Origin: Streptomyces sp. DvalAA-14
Lineage (GTDB): Bacteria > Actinomycetota > Actinomycetes > Streptomycetales > Streptomycetaceae
DNA: 64,000 nucleotides
Direction of reading: 5' to 3'
Assembly: GCF_900091855.1 (NCBI RefSeq)
Contig: NZ_FMCH01000221.1
Location: 1 to 64,000 of the forward strand
Shown here: positions 54,469 through 63,747 of the stretch, one piece after another
Position numbering within the stretch: position 1 is the stretch's first letter
How the letters are laid out: every line of letters starts with the position of its first letter
Notes under the pieces: generated by a model
Seen by the model: only the letters and a program-made list of their open reading frames with translations
Told to the model about the DNA's origin: nothing
The model's database searches: none
Program-made: the position numbers and the translations under genes

Positions 54469-54909
54469 GCTCAGCCGTTGAAGGCTTTGCGGAGGCGGGA
54501 GGCTGCTTCGGTGAGGACGGTTTCGCGTTTGCAGAAGGCGAAGCGGACTTGGGTGCGGCCGGCGGTGGGGTGGTCGTAGAAGACGGAGTTGGGGACGGCG
54601 ACGACGCCGCAGCGTTCGGGGAGTGCGCGGCAGAAGGTCAATGCGTCCAAGCCTGGGGCGAGTTCGGCGATGTCGGTGGTGATGAAGTACGTGCCCTGCG
54701 GGACGTAGACCTGGAAGCCTGCGTCGGTGAGGCCGGCGGCCAGGAGATCGCGTTTCGCGAGGAGGTCGTCGCGGAAGTCGGCGTAGTACGCGTCGGGCAG
54801 GGCGAGGGCCTCGGCGACGGCGTACTGGAACGGGCCCGAGGCCACGTACGTCAGGAACTGCTTGGCGGTGCGGACGGCCGCCACGAGCGGAGCCGCCCCC
54901 GTCACCCAG
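54469..54909 (-). repeat. Left copy of a 441-bp direct repeat (3' part of the aminotransferase gene)
   Basis: It matches 57834-58274 over 441 bases with only about three mismatches. Homology starts and ends abruptly: GCTCAGCC on one side, CGTCACCCAG on the other. Confidence 0.95.
54471..54909 (-). pseudogene. Truncated aminotransferase, C-terminal 145 residues
   Basis: This fragment corresponds to residues 246-390 of the intact aminotransferase at 57.8-59.0 kb and is over 97% identical to it. It lacks the PLP-binding lysine (residue 235 of the intact enzyme) and has no native start. An artificial frame continues upstream for about 32 unrelated residues. It is the displaced old 3' end of the gene. 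Confidence 0.92.
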
Positions 54910-54985
54910 GTCACTCCTCGTTCACACACCCATTCGGGTGAACGCTCGCTGTGCCGTTCCCTGAGGCAGGTGGCAGATCTAAACT

Positions 54986-55267
54986 GTGCACGTGAGCGCT
55001 GCATTCGACTACGAGGACATGCACCACTTGGTGGACCGGCTCACGCCGGGCCAGGTCCGGCGCCTGCGCCTGCTCGTCACCCAGGACGAGGAGCTGTCGC
55101 AGGTGGCCCTCGCGCTGCCCGCTGTCGAGGGAGCCGAGACCGAAGAGTCCGTCCCGGCCGGGCTGCTCGCCCTGATCGGCAGTGTCAACGGCCCTGAGGA
55201 CTTGGCCGAAGAGCACGACGACTACATCCGCGAGCGCATGCGCGAGCGCTTTGGCGATTCCGCGTGA
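54986..55267 (+). CDS. Antitoxin-like protein paired with a PIN toxin
   Basis: This 93-residue protein (YEDMHHLVDRLTPGQVRRLR, ELSQVALALPAVEGAETEES, and a DDYIRERMRERFGD end) is helical and acidic, and its stop overlaps the start of the PIN gene by four bases. This is the pattern of a VapB-type antitoxin. The start is GTG 54986 or GTG 54992. No strong ribosome site is visible, so the mRNA may be leaderless. Confidence 0.75.
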   Translation: MHVSAAFDYEDMHHLVDRLTPGQVRRLRLLVTQDEELSQVALALPAVEGAETEESVPAGLLALIGSVNGPEDLAEEHDDYIRERMRERFGDSA

Positions 55268-55674
55268 TCGCGACAGTCCTGGACACCGGCCCGCTGGCGG
55301 CCGCGTTCAATGCCGCAGACCGGCGGCATCCCGAGTGCGCCGCGCTTCTCGGGTCGCTGACCGGCCGCCGCTTGCTGCCGAGCCCGGTCCTGACCGAAGT
55401 CTGCTGGCTTCTGGAGCGGTGGCCGAAGGTTGAAGCCGCCTTCCTCACCGAGGTGGCCCGTGGCACCTTCGAACTCGTTCACCTCACGCCCGTCGATCTC
55501 ATCCGCATGGGAGAGCTGATTCTCCAGTACGCAGACTTCCCCTTGGGCGGAGTCGATGCCTCGGTCATCGCCATTGCCGAGCGCTTCGGCGTGGACCGGG
55601 TGGCCACCCTGGACCGACGGCACTTCGGCGTCGTCAAGCCATCTCACGTGCCGGCTCTCGTGCTGTTCCCTTAG
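55264..55674 (+). CDS. PIN-domain toxin
   Basis: This 136-residue protein has PIN residues in IATVLDTGPLAAAFNAADRR (Asp), SPVLTEVCWLLERWP (Glu), and GGVDASVIAIAERFGVDRVA with TLDRRHFGVVKP (Asp). GTG 55264 overlaps the antitoxin stop. It is the fourth PIN protein in the window and lies inside the segment bracketed by the 441-bp repeat. Confidence 0.85.
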   Translation: MIATVLDTGPLAAAFNAADRRHPECAALLGSLTGRRLLPSPVLTEVCWLLERWPKVEAAFLTEVARGTFELVHLTPVDLIRMGELILQYADFPLGGVDASVIAIAERFGVDRVATLDRRHFGVVKPSHVPALVLFP

Positions 55675-55859
55675 CAACGGGTGGGCAGGCTGCCCGTGCG
55701 TGTTGTCCGTGACTCCTATGTCGGCGATCACGGAGGAGACCGAAGGCAATCATCTGCTCCGCAGAGGGGAGTCGGGCGATTGAAAATACTTCGTCCCTGC
55801 GTCGGCGGAAGTGGTTAGGGTGTGGACCAGACACGTTGTGATGAGCGCGGGGGAGCTGC
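55675..55859. promoter_or_regulatory. Promoter gap before the DUF262 gene
   Basis: These 185 bases are less GC-rich than the flanking genes and contain TTGAAAATA near 55780, which could be part of a promoter. GGGGGAG just before the start codon is the ribosome site of the DUF262 gene. Confidence 0.45.
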
Positions 55860-57785
55860 ATGGGGCTGGCGAACGAGGAGATCATCTCCCAGGTGGACAG
55901 CCTGTTGGCCGGCCGGATCGTCATTCCGTCCATCCAGCGCGACTTCGTCTGGATGCGTACGGACGTACGTGATCTCTTTGACTCCCTTTACCGCGGCTAC
56001 CCGGTTGGCGCCCTGCTCCTGTGGAGGACGAACCTGGAGGTTCCCTTCCGCACGGCTGCGGTAGTCCAAGCCAGTAAGTCAGCCCACCCGCCTCTGTACC
56101 TGCTGGATGGGCAGCAGCGGCTCACCTCACTGGCATGGGTCTACTGTCCCGAATCAAAGGCCGACGGTCGGCTCATCGACCTTCGCTTCGACGTGCGTAC
56201 CGAGGAGTTCGTCAATCCCAGCGCGGTGCAGCGCAAGGATCCGCTCCTGATCCCCGTCTCGCTGATCCTCAAGCAGAACATCCAGTTCTACGAGGTCCTC
56301 GTGGATGCCGGGGTGGAGATGGCCAACCCCGAGTTCAAGCTCTGGACATCCAGGCTTCAGAAGGTTCATAGCATCCGCCAGCATCAGGTCGCCGTGATCA
56401 CCTACGATTCCGACGACTACGAAGAGGTCGCCGAGGTTTTCGCCAGGCTCAACAAGGGCGGGCGTCGGCTGTCCAAGGGCGATCTGGTCTACAGCGCTAT
56501 CGCAGCTCGTTGGGCAGACGGCTTGCAGACCATGGACGCCTTCCACGATGAACTGAAGGACATCGGCTTCGCTTTGGACCGCGAGGCGGTCCTCCGGCTT
56601 ATGAGTCTACTGGCGGGGACGGGGGCCCATCACATCAGGCTCATCGGGGCCGTCATGGATGAGGCGGCCCTCAAGGACGCATGGAAGACCACCGAGACTT
56701 CTTTGCGATACGCCATCGACTTCCTGCGCGTTGAGTGCGAAATCCCCCGCTCGGAAATCCTGACCTCGCCGAACGTGGCTGTGGTCCCCGCCCTGCTGCT
56801 CCACCAGCGCCAAGGCAAGTTGCTTTCTGGGGAAGCAGCACTGCTGCGCCGCTGGGTTTACACCGCAATGGCCTTCAGTCATTACTCGCTGCAGGTTGAG
56901 GGCAAGCTCGACGCGGAAGCTCGGCTGGTGAAGGGCCGGGTTGGTGAGGACCTGTTCACCGAGCTCATCCGCCGGGCCTCCGGGCCCCGTTCCGTGGACA
57001 GCCCAATCCAACCTCGGGACTTGGAGCAGAAATATTCCACCCATGCCTTCTTCCGTCTGCTGTACATCGCCGCATTGCAGGGGAAGGCCAAGGACTGGGT
57101 CAGCAATATGGCCATCAACGACAAGCCCATGGTCTCCGGTTCCAAGATTGAGTACCACCACGTCTTCCCACGGGCGCGGGTGCAAACCCGGTACGCCAAG
57201 GAGGAGTGGAACAGCCTGGCTAACTTGGCGTTCGTAACAGGCCAGACCAACAAGATGATCTCCTCCAAGCTGCCCTCCGAATACATGGCTCAGATCGAAC
57301 ACGAACGCCTAGCGGAGCAGTGGATCCCCGTCGATCCGGAATTGCGGTCACTGGACCGCTTTCCCGCATTCCTCGCCGCGCGGCGTCATCTGATGGCGAA
57401 TGTCCTCAACAGGCTGCTGGGACTTCCCTCGTACACTGGTCAGACCAGCCATAGGGACGTCGACGAACCGCCGGCGGACGACGAGGTGATCGCTGAGGAC
57501 GCTGTCGGCCCCAGCCCTGTCCCGGAAGCAGGAGTGGTCGAGGCAACGGACGTCGAGGTCGAGGTGCATGCGGCCTACGACGGGCACCGGGTCTCCGGCC
57601 GTTACGACACATCGACCGGCGTACTCACCGTCACGACGGGCCCCGCTCAGGGTACGTACGAATCCCCGAGCGGCGCGGCGGTCGCAGTGGTGAACGATCT
57701 CAACCCGCATGTCAAGCCAAATCGCAACGGCTGGTCGTTCTGGACAGTCACCGTCACGGGAGAGCCGCTTCAGAGCCTGAGATAA
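55860..57785 (+). CDS. DUF262-HNH-RAMA protein (GmrSD-like, possible type IV restriction)
   Basis: This 641-residue protein starts at ATG 55860. Its N-terminal DUF262 domain has VIPSIQRDFVWMRTDVRDLF and the DGQQR motif (LLDGQQRLTSL, Asp83), predicted to bind and cut NTP or nucleic acid. A DUF1524-type HNH nuclease follows, with EYHHVFPRARV (His433/His434) and NSLANLAFVTGQTNK. The last ~65 residues (YDGHRVSGRYDTSTGVLTVT and NRNGWSFWTV) resemble a RAMA domain, which is linked to recognition of modified adenines. GmrSD proteins cut modified phage DNA; adding RAMA suggests a methylation-guided version. It sits alone, after a PIN toxin pair. Confidence 0.85.
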   Translation: MGLANEEIISQVDSLLAGRIVIPSIQRDFVWMRTDVRDLFDSLYRGYPVGALLLWRTNLEVPFRTAAVVQASKSAHPPLYLLDGQQRLTSLAWVYCPESKADGRLIDLRFDVRTEEFVNPSAVQRKDPLLIPVSLILKQNIQFYEVLVDAGVEMANPEFKLWTSRLQKVHSIRQHQVAVITYDSDDYEEVAEVFARLNKGGRRLSKGDLVYSAIAARWADGLQTMDAFHDELKDIGFALDREAVLRLMSLLAGTGAHHIRLIGAVMDEAALKDAWKTTETSLRYAIDFLRVECEIPRSEILTSPNVAVVPALLLHQRQGKLLSGEAALLRRWVYTAMAFSHYSLQVEGKLDAEARLVKGRVGEDLFTELIRRASGPRSVDSPIQPRDLEQKYSTHAFFRLLYIAALQGKAKDWVSNMAINDKPMVSGSKIEYHHVFPRARVQTRYAKEEWNSLANLAFVTGQTNKMISSKLPSEYMAQIEHERLAEQWIPVDPELRSLDRFPAFLAARRHLMANVLNRLLGLPSYTGQTSHRDVDEPPADDEVIAEDAVGPSPVPEAGVVEATDVEVEVHAAYDGHRVSGRYDTSTGVLTVTTGPAQGTYESPSGAAVAVVNDLNPHVKPNRNGWSFWTVTVTGEPLQSLR

Positions 57786-57833
57786 ATGAACCGGCTTTGA
57801 CGCGACTGCGAGGAAGCTGATTCGGTGAGCGTT

Positions 57834-58274
57834 GCTCAGCCGCTGAAGGCTTTGCGGAGGCGGGAGGCTGCTTCGGTGAGGACGGTTTCGCGTTTGCAGA
57901 AGGCGAAGCGGACTTGGGTGCGGCCGGCGGTGGGGTGGTCGTAGAAGACGGAGTTGGGGACGGCGACGACGCCGCAGCGTTCGGGGAGTGCGCGGCAGAA
58001 GGTCAATGCGTCCAAGCCTGGGGCGAGTTCGGCGATGTCGGTGGTGATGAAGTACGTGCCCTGCGGGACGTAGACCTGGAAGCCTGCGTCGGTGAGGCCG
58101 GCGGCCAGGAGATCGCGTTTCGCGAGGAGGTCGTCGCGGAAGTCGGCGTAGTACGTGTCGGGCAGGGCGAGGGCCTCGGCGACGGCGTACTGGAACGGGC
58201 CCGAGGCCACGTACGTCAGGAACTGCTTGGCGGTGCGGACGGCCGCCACGAGCGGAGCCGCGCCCGTCACCCAG
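57834..58274 (-). repeat. Right copy of the 441-bp direct repeat
   Basis: This is the 3' part of the intact aminotransferase gene. It differs from 54469-54909 at about three positions. The 2.9 kb between the two copies is the putative insertion. Confidence 0.95.
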
Positions 58275-59008
58275 CCGACCTTCCAGCCGGTGAAAGAGAA
58301 GGTCTTGCCGGCCGAGGAGATGGAGACGGTGCGGTCCCGCATGCCCGGCAGGGAGATCAGCGGGATGTGGGTGCCGTCGAAGACGAGGTGTTCGTAGACC
58401 TCGTCGGTGACCACGAGGAGGTCGTGTTCGACGGCGAGGGCGGCGATCGCGGTCAGTTCCTCGCGAGTGAGGACCGTGCCCGTCGGGTTGTGGGGGGAGT
58501 TGAGGAGCAGCAGCCGGGTGCGGGGGGTGACGGCGGCGCGCAGGGCGTCGAGGTCGGGGCGGAAGGCGGGGGCGGGCAAGGTCAGGGGCACGCGGACCCC
58601 GCCGGCCATGGCGATGCAGGCGGCGTAGGAGTCGTAGAAGGGCTCGAAGGCGATTACTTCGTCGCCCGGTTCGAGCAGGGCGAGCATGGCGGCGGCGATC
58701 GCCTCGGTGGCGCCGGCGGTGACGAGGACTTCGGTGTCGGGGTCGAAGCCGAGACCGTGGAAGCGCTGCTGGTGCTCGCTGATCGCCGTGCGCAGTTCGG
58801 GGACGCCGGGACCAGGCGGGTACTGGTTGCCGCGGCCGTCGCGCAGGGCGCGGACCGCGGCTTCCCGCACCGACTCGGGTCCGTCGGTGTCGGGGAAGCC
58901 CTGGCCGAGGTTGATCGCGCCGGTCGCGACCGCCAGCGCCGACATCTCGGCGAAGATCGTCGTCCCCATGCCTGCCAGCCTGCGGTTCAGCAGCGGCCTC
59001 GCGCTCAT
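57836..59008 (-). CDS. PLP-dependent class-I aminotransferase (DapC-like)
   Basis: This 390-residue fold-type-I enzyme has INLGQGFPDTDGPESVREAA, YPPGPGVPELRTAISEHQQR, LLNSPHNPTGTVLTREEL, and the Schiff-base lysine at residue 235 in SSAGKTFSFTGWKVGW. It resembles actinobacterial N-succinyl-diaminopimelate aminotransferases (lysine/peptidoglycan pathway), but aspartate or aromatic substrates are also possible. The gene is intact; its last 145 codons are duplicated 2.9 kb away. Start ATG 59008 has GGAGCC upstream. Confidence 0.88.
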   Translation of the reverse strand: MSARPLLNRRLAGMGTTIFAEMSALAVATGAINLGQGFPDTDGPESVREAAVRALRDGRGNQYPPGPGVPELRTAISEHQQRFHGLGFDPDTEVLVTAGATEAIAAAMLALLEPGDEVIAFEPFYDSYAACIAMAGGVRVPLTLPAPAFRPDLDALRAAVTPRTRLLLLNSPHNPTGTVLTREELTAIAALAVEHDLLVVTDEVYEHLVFDGTHIPLISLPGMRDRTVSISSAGKTFSFTGWKVGWVTGAAPLVAAVRTAKQFLTYVASGPFQYAVAEALALPDTYYADFRDDLLAKRDLLAAGLTDAGFQVYVPQGTYFITTDIAELAPGLDALTFCRALPERCGVVAVPNSVFYDHPTAGRTQVRFAFCKRETVLTEAASRLRKAFSG

Positions 59009-59375
59009 CCGGGCTCCTCGCGTCTCGTCGTCGGGCCCATCATGCGGTGGGGCCCGACCGCAGACAAGCAGGCCGGGGAAAGGTCGGCCGCCCGGTGGAG
59101 TCCGCCGGAAGGCGGGCCTTTGGCCGCTGATCAGTCGGCGGGCGGCCGTGCCTGGGCTTCGAATGTCGGTTTTCGCGCGCTACCTGAACACCTGAGCCCT
59201 AAAGCGCTCCCAGGGATGGAAAGAGGGCACAGATGGGTAAAAACGCTGAAGAGGAACGGCGTTTCATGATTCCGTAGTCGAACGGACCCCACGTGGGCAC
59301 GAGCCGACGCACCTACCCGAATCGGGGCCTGATGCGGTCGGCCCATCATCCACTGCGTGCTTGCGGAGCCGATCC
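59009..59375. promoter_or_regulatory. Gap between divergent aminotransferase and DUF2617 genes
   Basis: In these 367 bases both promoters must lie. A perfect 10-base palindrome, CCCACGTGGG, occurs at 59288-59297. No gene or RNA is evident. Confidence 0.45.
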
Positions 59376-59897
59376 ATGCTCACCACCCTGCGTACCCCTT
59401 ATACGGACACTCGTGCCGGAGACCTCGCCTGGTGCCTCGACAAAGAGCCGCTGCCGGCGCTCGCCGTGCTCGACATCGAAGTCGAGGACGGCCTGGGGCT
59501 GCGCGCCGAGGTCGGCTTGCGGCTGCTCGGCGCGTCCCACCAAGTGCTGGTCGACACCGGGCGCGGGGGCTGCTCGGAGACGGTGGCCTGCATACCCGGC
59601 AGCCAGTCACCGCTGCCTTTCGGGGTGGCCAAGCGGGTCGGGCCGTGGGAGTACGAGTTCGCGGCCCGGATCGAATCGCTCTCGCGCGGGTCCTTCGCCG
59701 GCCGGGCCCAGGAACTGCTGGCGCTGGTCGCCGAGCACCCGCACGGGCTGGCCGGCACCTTTCCCGGCGACCCGCATGCCTTCACCGCGATGCTCGTGCA
59801 GTGCGGGGACGGCGGCGTGCAGTGGCGGACCTGGCACGCGTATCCACAGGAGGGACGGTTGGTGACCACCAGGACCCGCGTCACCGTGCCGAGTTGA
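59376..59897 (+). CDS. DUF2617-domain protein
   Basis: This 173-residue protein matches DUF2617: LAVLDIEVEDGLGLRAEVGL, LLGASHQVLVDTGRGGCSET, and the closing DGGVQWRTWHAYPQEGRLV with TTRTRVTVP. Its function is unknown. In streptomycetes it is found beside the spermidine-synthase-like gene, as it is here. ATG 59376 is the start. Confidence 0.87.
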   Translation: MLTTLRTPYTDTRAGDLAWCLDKEPLPALAVLDIEVEDGLGLRAEVGLRLLGASHQVLVDTGRGGCSETVACIPGSQSPLPFGVAKRVGPWEYEFAARIESLSRGSFAGRAQELLALVAEHPHGLAGTFPGDPHAFTAMLVQCGDGGVQWRTWHAYPQEGRLVTTRTRVTVPS

Positions 59898-60019
59898 GCG
59901 CGGGGCGCACGACCCCTGGCGGGGTACGCCGGGGACGCGCGCGTGAACGCCGTCAGCCGCCACTGATCCCACTCTTGTGGGTGACTTGTGGTCGCGCCTA
60001 CCTGACTTAGCGTGCACTC

Positions 60020-61558
60020 ATGATCGACCAGCAAGGCCGCACCAGCGCGGCCCGACTCGCCGTGACGTTACCCGTGCCCGCCGGGGCGGCACGCGCGCTG
60101 GTCCTCGCCGCGGTGTTCGTCTGCGCTGCCTGCGGCCTGATCTACGAACTCGAACTCGTCGCGCTCGCGTCCTATTTGGTGGGCGACTCGGTCACCCAGG
60201 CGTCCGTCGTGCTGTCGGTGATGGTCTTCGCGATGGGCTGCGGCTCGCTGCTCGCCAAACGGCTGCGCGGCTGCGCCGCCCTCGGCTTCGCCGCCGTCGA
60301 GGCGGCCCTCGCGCTGGTCGGCGGGCTGTCGGTGATGGTGCTGTACGCGGTTTTCGCCTGGTACGGAGAGGCCAGACCGGCGATCGTCGGCTGCTCGTTC
60401 GCGATCGGGGTGCTGATCGGGGCGGAGGTGCCGCTGCTGATGACGCTGGTGCAGCGGGTCAGGCGGCAGGACGCGGGCGGCGCGGTCGCCGACCTGTTCG
60501 CGGTGGATTACGTGGGCGCGCTCGTCGGCGGCCTCGCCTTCCCGTTCCTCCTGCTGCCGGACTTCGGGCAGCTGACGGGAGCGCTGGTCACGGGGGTGGT
60601 CAACGCGGTGGCCGGTGGCGCCACCGTGCTGTGGCTCTTCCGGGGGGATCTGTCGCCGCGGGCGCGGGGCTGGCTGGTGGTCGCGAACCTCACCGTGCTG
60701 GCGGTGCTGGCCGCCGCCGCGATGGCGGCCGGCCCCTTCGAACGGGCGGCGCGACAGGCGGTGTACGGCGGCGCGGTCCGGGTGGCCCGGCAGACGGCGG
60801 TGCAGGAGATCGTGCTGACCGGCACGCCGGACACCTCGGCCTCCCTGCGGCTCTACCTCGACGGCCGACTGCGGGTCTGCGGGGCGGACTCGGCCGGCTA
60901 CGACCGGGCGCTGGCGGTCCCGGCGATGGCCGCGGGCCCGCACGGCCGCGTCCTGGTCCTCGGCGGCGCGGACGGCCTGGCCCTGCGCGAAGTGCTCGGC
61001 TTTCCCGGCGTACGGGCGGTGACGGTGGTGGACACCGACGCCGTGCTGATGCGGCTCGGCCGCGCCGATCCCGGGCTCGTCGCGCTCAACGGCGACGCCT
61101 TCGACGACGGCCGGGTCCGCGTCGCCACCGCCGACGTCTTCGACTGGCTGCGGACGGCCGCCACCACGGCGCCCGGCTCCTACGACGTCATCCTCGCCGA
61201 CCTCCCCGCCGCCGCCGTCTCCAGCAGCGCCAAGCTCTATTCGCAGGAGTTCTACGGCCTCGCCGCCCGCGCCCTTGCCCCGAACGGGCGGCTGGCGGTG
61301 CACGCGGCCCAGTCCGTCTGGACCGTCGCCGCCAGCCTCCGCGCGGCCGGCCTCCCCGCCACGGCCTACCGACTGCCGGCCGCCGCTTGCCCGGCGCCGC
61401 CCGGCTTGCGGCCCGCCCCCACCACCTGGGCCTTCCTGCTCGCGGGGTCGTCGCGGCCGCCGCTGCCTGCTTCCTTCCACCGGGCCGCGGCCGCCGCTGC
61501 CCGGTCCCGCCCCGCGACGTCACCACCGCCCTCGACGCTGCTGCACCCACGGCTGTAG
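60020..61558 (+). CDS. Membrane-embedded spermidine-synthase-like protein
   Basis: This 512-residue protein has six or seven N-terminal helices ([35 protein letters not shown]) and a C-terminal aminopropyltransferase-like fold ([40 protein letters not shown]). The usual SAM loop GGGDG is GGADG and the catalytic DLPDP is DLPAA, so typical spermidine synthesis is doubtful. It may bind a related ligand. The N-terminal part matches spermine/spermidine-synthase membrane proteins of actinomycetes. ATG 60020 is the start. Confidence 0.82.
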   Translation: MIDQQGRTSAARLAVTLPVPAGAARALVLAAVFVCAACGLIYELELVALASYLVGDSVTQASVVLSVMVFAMGCGSLLAKRLRGCAALGFAAVEAALALVGGLSVMVLYAVFAWYGEARPAIVGCSFAIGVLIGAEVPLLMTLVQRVRRQDAGGAVADLFAVDYVGALVGGLAFPFLLLPDFGQLTGALVTGVVNAVAGGATVLWLFRGDLSPRARGWLVVANLTVLAVLAAAAMAAGPFERAARQAVYGGAVRVARQTAVQEIVLTGTPDTSASLRLYLDGRLRVCGADSAGYDRALAVPAMAAGPHGRVLVLGGADGLALREVLGFPGVRAVTVVDTDAVLMRLGRADPGLVALNGDAFDDGRVRVATADVFDWLRTAATTAPGSYDVILADLPAAAVSSSAKLYSQEFYGLAARALAPNGRLAVHAAQSVWTVAASLRAAGLPATAYRLPAAACPAPPGLRPAPTTWAFLLAGSSRPPLPASFHRAAAAAARSRPATSPPPSTLLHPRL

Positions 61559-61719
61559 GGGGTCGGGGGAGGGGGCGGACTTCCGGGGAGCGGGTGGTCG
61601 GCCGGGGCGGCGCGCGGCGGGCGGGTGGCCGGCTGAGGAGCGGCCGGCTCCTCGCGGAGTGGGAAAAATGACGTGCCCGCACCCGTCATGGCGCCGCACT
61701 CCTGGGTAGGCTCCGGCCC

Positions 61720-62832
61720 ATGGAGCACGAGTCCTTCGTTCCGATCCCGCCGGCCCGGCTGACGCGGGCCCTGCGTACGCCCACCGCGGTTGCCGCAAGC
61801 CTGCCCGGCTGGCAGCCCGATGGGGGCGACGGGGTGGCGGACGCGAAGGCACCGGTCACCGGACGGCTGCGGCTGCGTATCGGCGGCTCCACGATCACCT
61901 ACCGGGGCACCGTGGAGGTCACGGGCGACGGCCCGACGTTCACCGTCGTGGCGCAAGGCACGGAAGTACGCGGCAGCGGCACGGTACGCGCGAGCGCTTC
62001 GGTGACCGTGCGGGGCACCGAGCGTCCCGAGGCCGGCTCGGCCGTCAGCTGGCAGGGCTCGGCGCGGACGGACGGGCGCCTGGCCGGGTACGAGGCAGCC
62101 GTGGTGGAAGCCGCGGTACGCCGCCTGCTCGACCGTTTCGCGGCGGAGTTGGCCGCGCACGCGCCGGAGGACGAGTCGGAGGCTCGCGCGGAAGCCGGAG
62201 CGGGGGCCGCGGCAGACGCTGAGGCGGAGGCGGAGGCCGGAGCTGAGGCGGGAACCGACGCCGGGGCGCCGGCGGACGCGGCACAGGACGTGGTGGCGCG
62301 CGCGGAGGCCGAGGCGGAAGTAGCAGCGGAAGCGGCAGCCGACGCGGACCTCGCGGCGTGGGCCGAGGACGAAGCGGTGGCGCCAGCGGAAGAGGAAGCG
62401 GCGGCGCCGGCCGAGGAGGACGTGGCGGCTGCTCCCGGGGCGGTGCCGGCCGCGCAACCCGCCGGTCAGGCGGAAGACGACGCGGAGGCCGAGGGCGAGG
62501 ACGAGTCGGATGTCGTCGACGACCTCGGCGGACCTCTGCCCGCCGCGGAGCTCGAGGAATTCGAGCTCGTCGAGGTGGAGGTCGAGGTCCCGGAGAGCGC
62601 GGCCGCCCTGGACGACCTCGTGCCGCCCGCCGAAGCCGCGCACGCCCGCCGTACGATGATCGGCCGCAGCGCCGAAGAGGTCGACCACGCGCCGCCGCGC
62701 GGACGCTACGCCCCCGTCCCGGCCCCGGACTCCGGTACGGCCACCGCCACCTTGCGCTGGGCGGCCCCCGCGGCGGCGGCTTTGCTCGCATCCGCGGTGG
62801 TCGTCGGCCGTGTACTGCGGCGCCGCAAGTGA
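61720..62832 (+). CDS. CoxG/SRPBCC-like protein with acidic linker and membrane tail
   Basis: The first ~145 residues (FVPIPPARLTRALRTPTAVA, LPGWQPDG, then beta strands GRLRLRIGGSTITYRGTVEV) resemble the CoxG/SRPBCC lipid-binding fold. A ~150-residue Ala/Glu/Asp-rich segment with many AEAE-type repeats follows. The protein ends in one helix and a basic tail (AAAAALLASAVVVGRVLRRRK), anchoring it with the domain in the cytosol. Function is unknown. ATG 61720 is the start. Confidence 0.72.
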   Translation: MEHESFVPIPPARLTRALRTPTAVAASLPGWQPDGGDGVADAKAPVTGRLRLRIGGSTITYRGTVEVTGDGPTFTVVAQGTEVRGSGTVRASASVTVRGTERPEAGSAVSWQGSARTDGRLAGYEAAVVEAAVRRLLDRFAAELAAHAPEDESEARAEAGAGAAADAEAEAEAGAEAGTDAGAPADAAQDVVARAEAEAEVAAEAAADADLAAWAEDEAVAPAEEEAAAPAEEDVAAAPGAVPAAQPAGQAEDDAEAEGEDESDVVDDLGGPLPAAELEEFELVEVEVEVPESAAALDDLVPPAEAAHARRTMIGRSAEEVDHAPPRGRYAPVPAPDSGTATATLRWAAPAAAALLASAVVVGRVLRRRK

Positions 62833-62851
62833 TCGCCGCTAGGCTCCTCCC

Positions 62852-63649
62852 GTGGAGAACGAGAAGAAGCTGACGGCGGGCGACGCCGAACTGACCTTGC
62901 AGCCCGAGCACGGTTGCCGGATCGCCTCGCTGAAGGTGGGCGGGACCGAACTCCTGCGCCAGGGCGAGAAATTCGGCGCCTTCATCATGGTGCCGTGGTG
63001 CGGCCGCACCGAGAACGGGGTGTTCCGCAACGGCGGGGTGAGCCACCAGCTCCCCGTCGACGCGCCACCCCACGCGATCCATGGCACCGGCCGCCATTCC
63101 GTCTGGCACGAGGCGGCGCCGGCCACCGAGACCACCGCCGCGTACTACTTCGACCTGGCCGACCCCTGGCCGTATCCCGGCCGGGTAACGCACACGATCG
63201 AGCTCGCCCCGCACTCGGTGAAGCTGGCGCTCAGCGTGGAGGCGTCCGAGGACTCCTTCCCGGCGCAGGCCGGCTGGCACCCGTGGTGGCTGCGCAACCT
63301 CGGGCAGGGCGGTCAGGACGTCGAGTTGGCCTTCAGCGCCGCCTGGCAGGAGGAGCGCGGCGAGAACCATCTGCCGACCGGCAAGCGCATCGACCCCGAG
63401 CCGGGGCCGTGGGACGACTGCTTCGGGATGCCCGACGGGGTCGACGTCACGCTCACCTGGCCCGGGGAGATGCGGCTTCAGGTGGAGAGCCCGTCGCAGT
63501 GGGCGGTGATCTACACCGAGCAGCCCGAAGCGGTGTGCGTCGAGCCGCAGTCCGGCCCGCCCAACGGCCTCAACACCCTGCCGCGCCTGGTCACCCCCAT
63601 CGACCCGCTCGAGATCAGCACCACCTGGAGCTGGCACCGGATCGGCTGA
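62852..63649 (+). CDS. Aldose 1-epimerase-like protein
   Basis: This 265-residue beta-sandwich protein has PEHGCRIASLKVGGTELLRQ, FIMVPWCGRTENG (Arg of the sugar site), HAIHGTGRHSVWH (catalytic His), AGWHPWWLRNL (second His) and CVEPQSGPPNGLNT (catalytic Glu). These agree with galactose mutarotase or hexose-6-phosphate mutarotase activity. GTG 62852 is preceded by CTCCTCCC rather than a strong ribosome site. It lies 19 bases after the CoxG-like gene. Confidence 0.9.
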   Translation: MENEKKLTAGDAELTLQPEHGCRIASLKVGGTELLRQGEKFGAFIMVPWCGRTENGVFRNGGVSHQLPVDAPPHAIHGTGRHSVWHEAAPATETTAAYYFDLADPWPYPGRVTHTIELAPHSVKLALSVEASEDSFPAQAGWHPWWLRNLGQGGQDVELAFSAAWQEERGENHLPTGKRIDPEPGPWDDCFGMPDGVDVTLTWPGEMRLQVESPSQWAVIYTEQPEAVCVEPQSGPPNGLNTLPRLVTPIDPLEISTTWSWHRIG

Positions 63650-63747
63650 GAGCTGGGATCCGCCGCCCGGAGATTCCGGGGTCCGCCGGCGTGCAGCTGT
63701 TTTCCCCTGGCCGGGGGCCCCGAGGGCCCTCGGCTAGTCTCGTGGCC

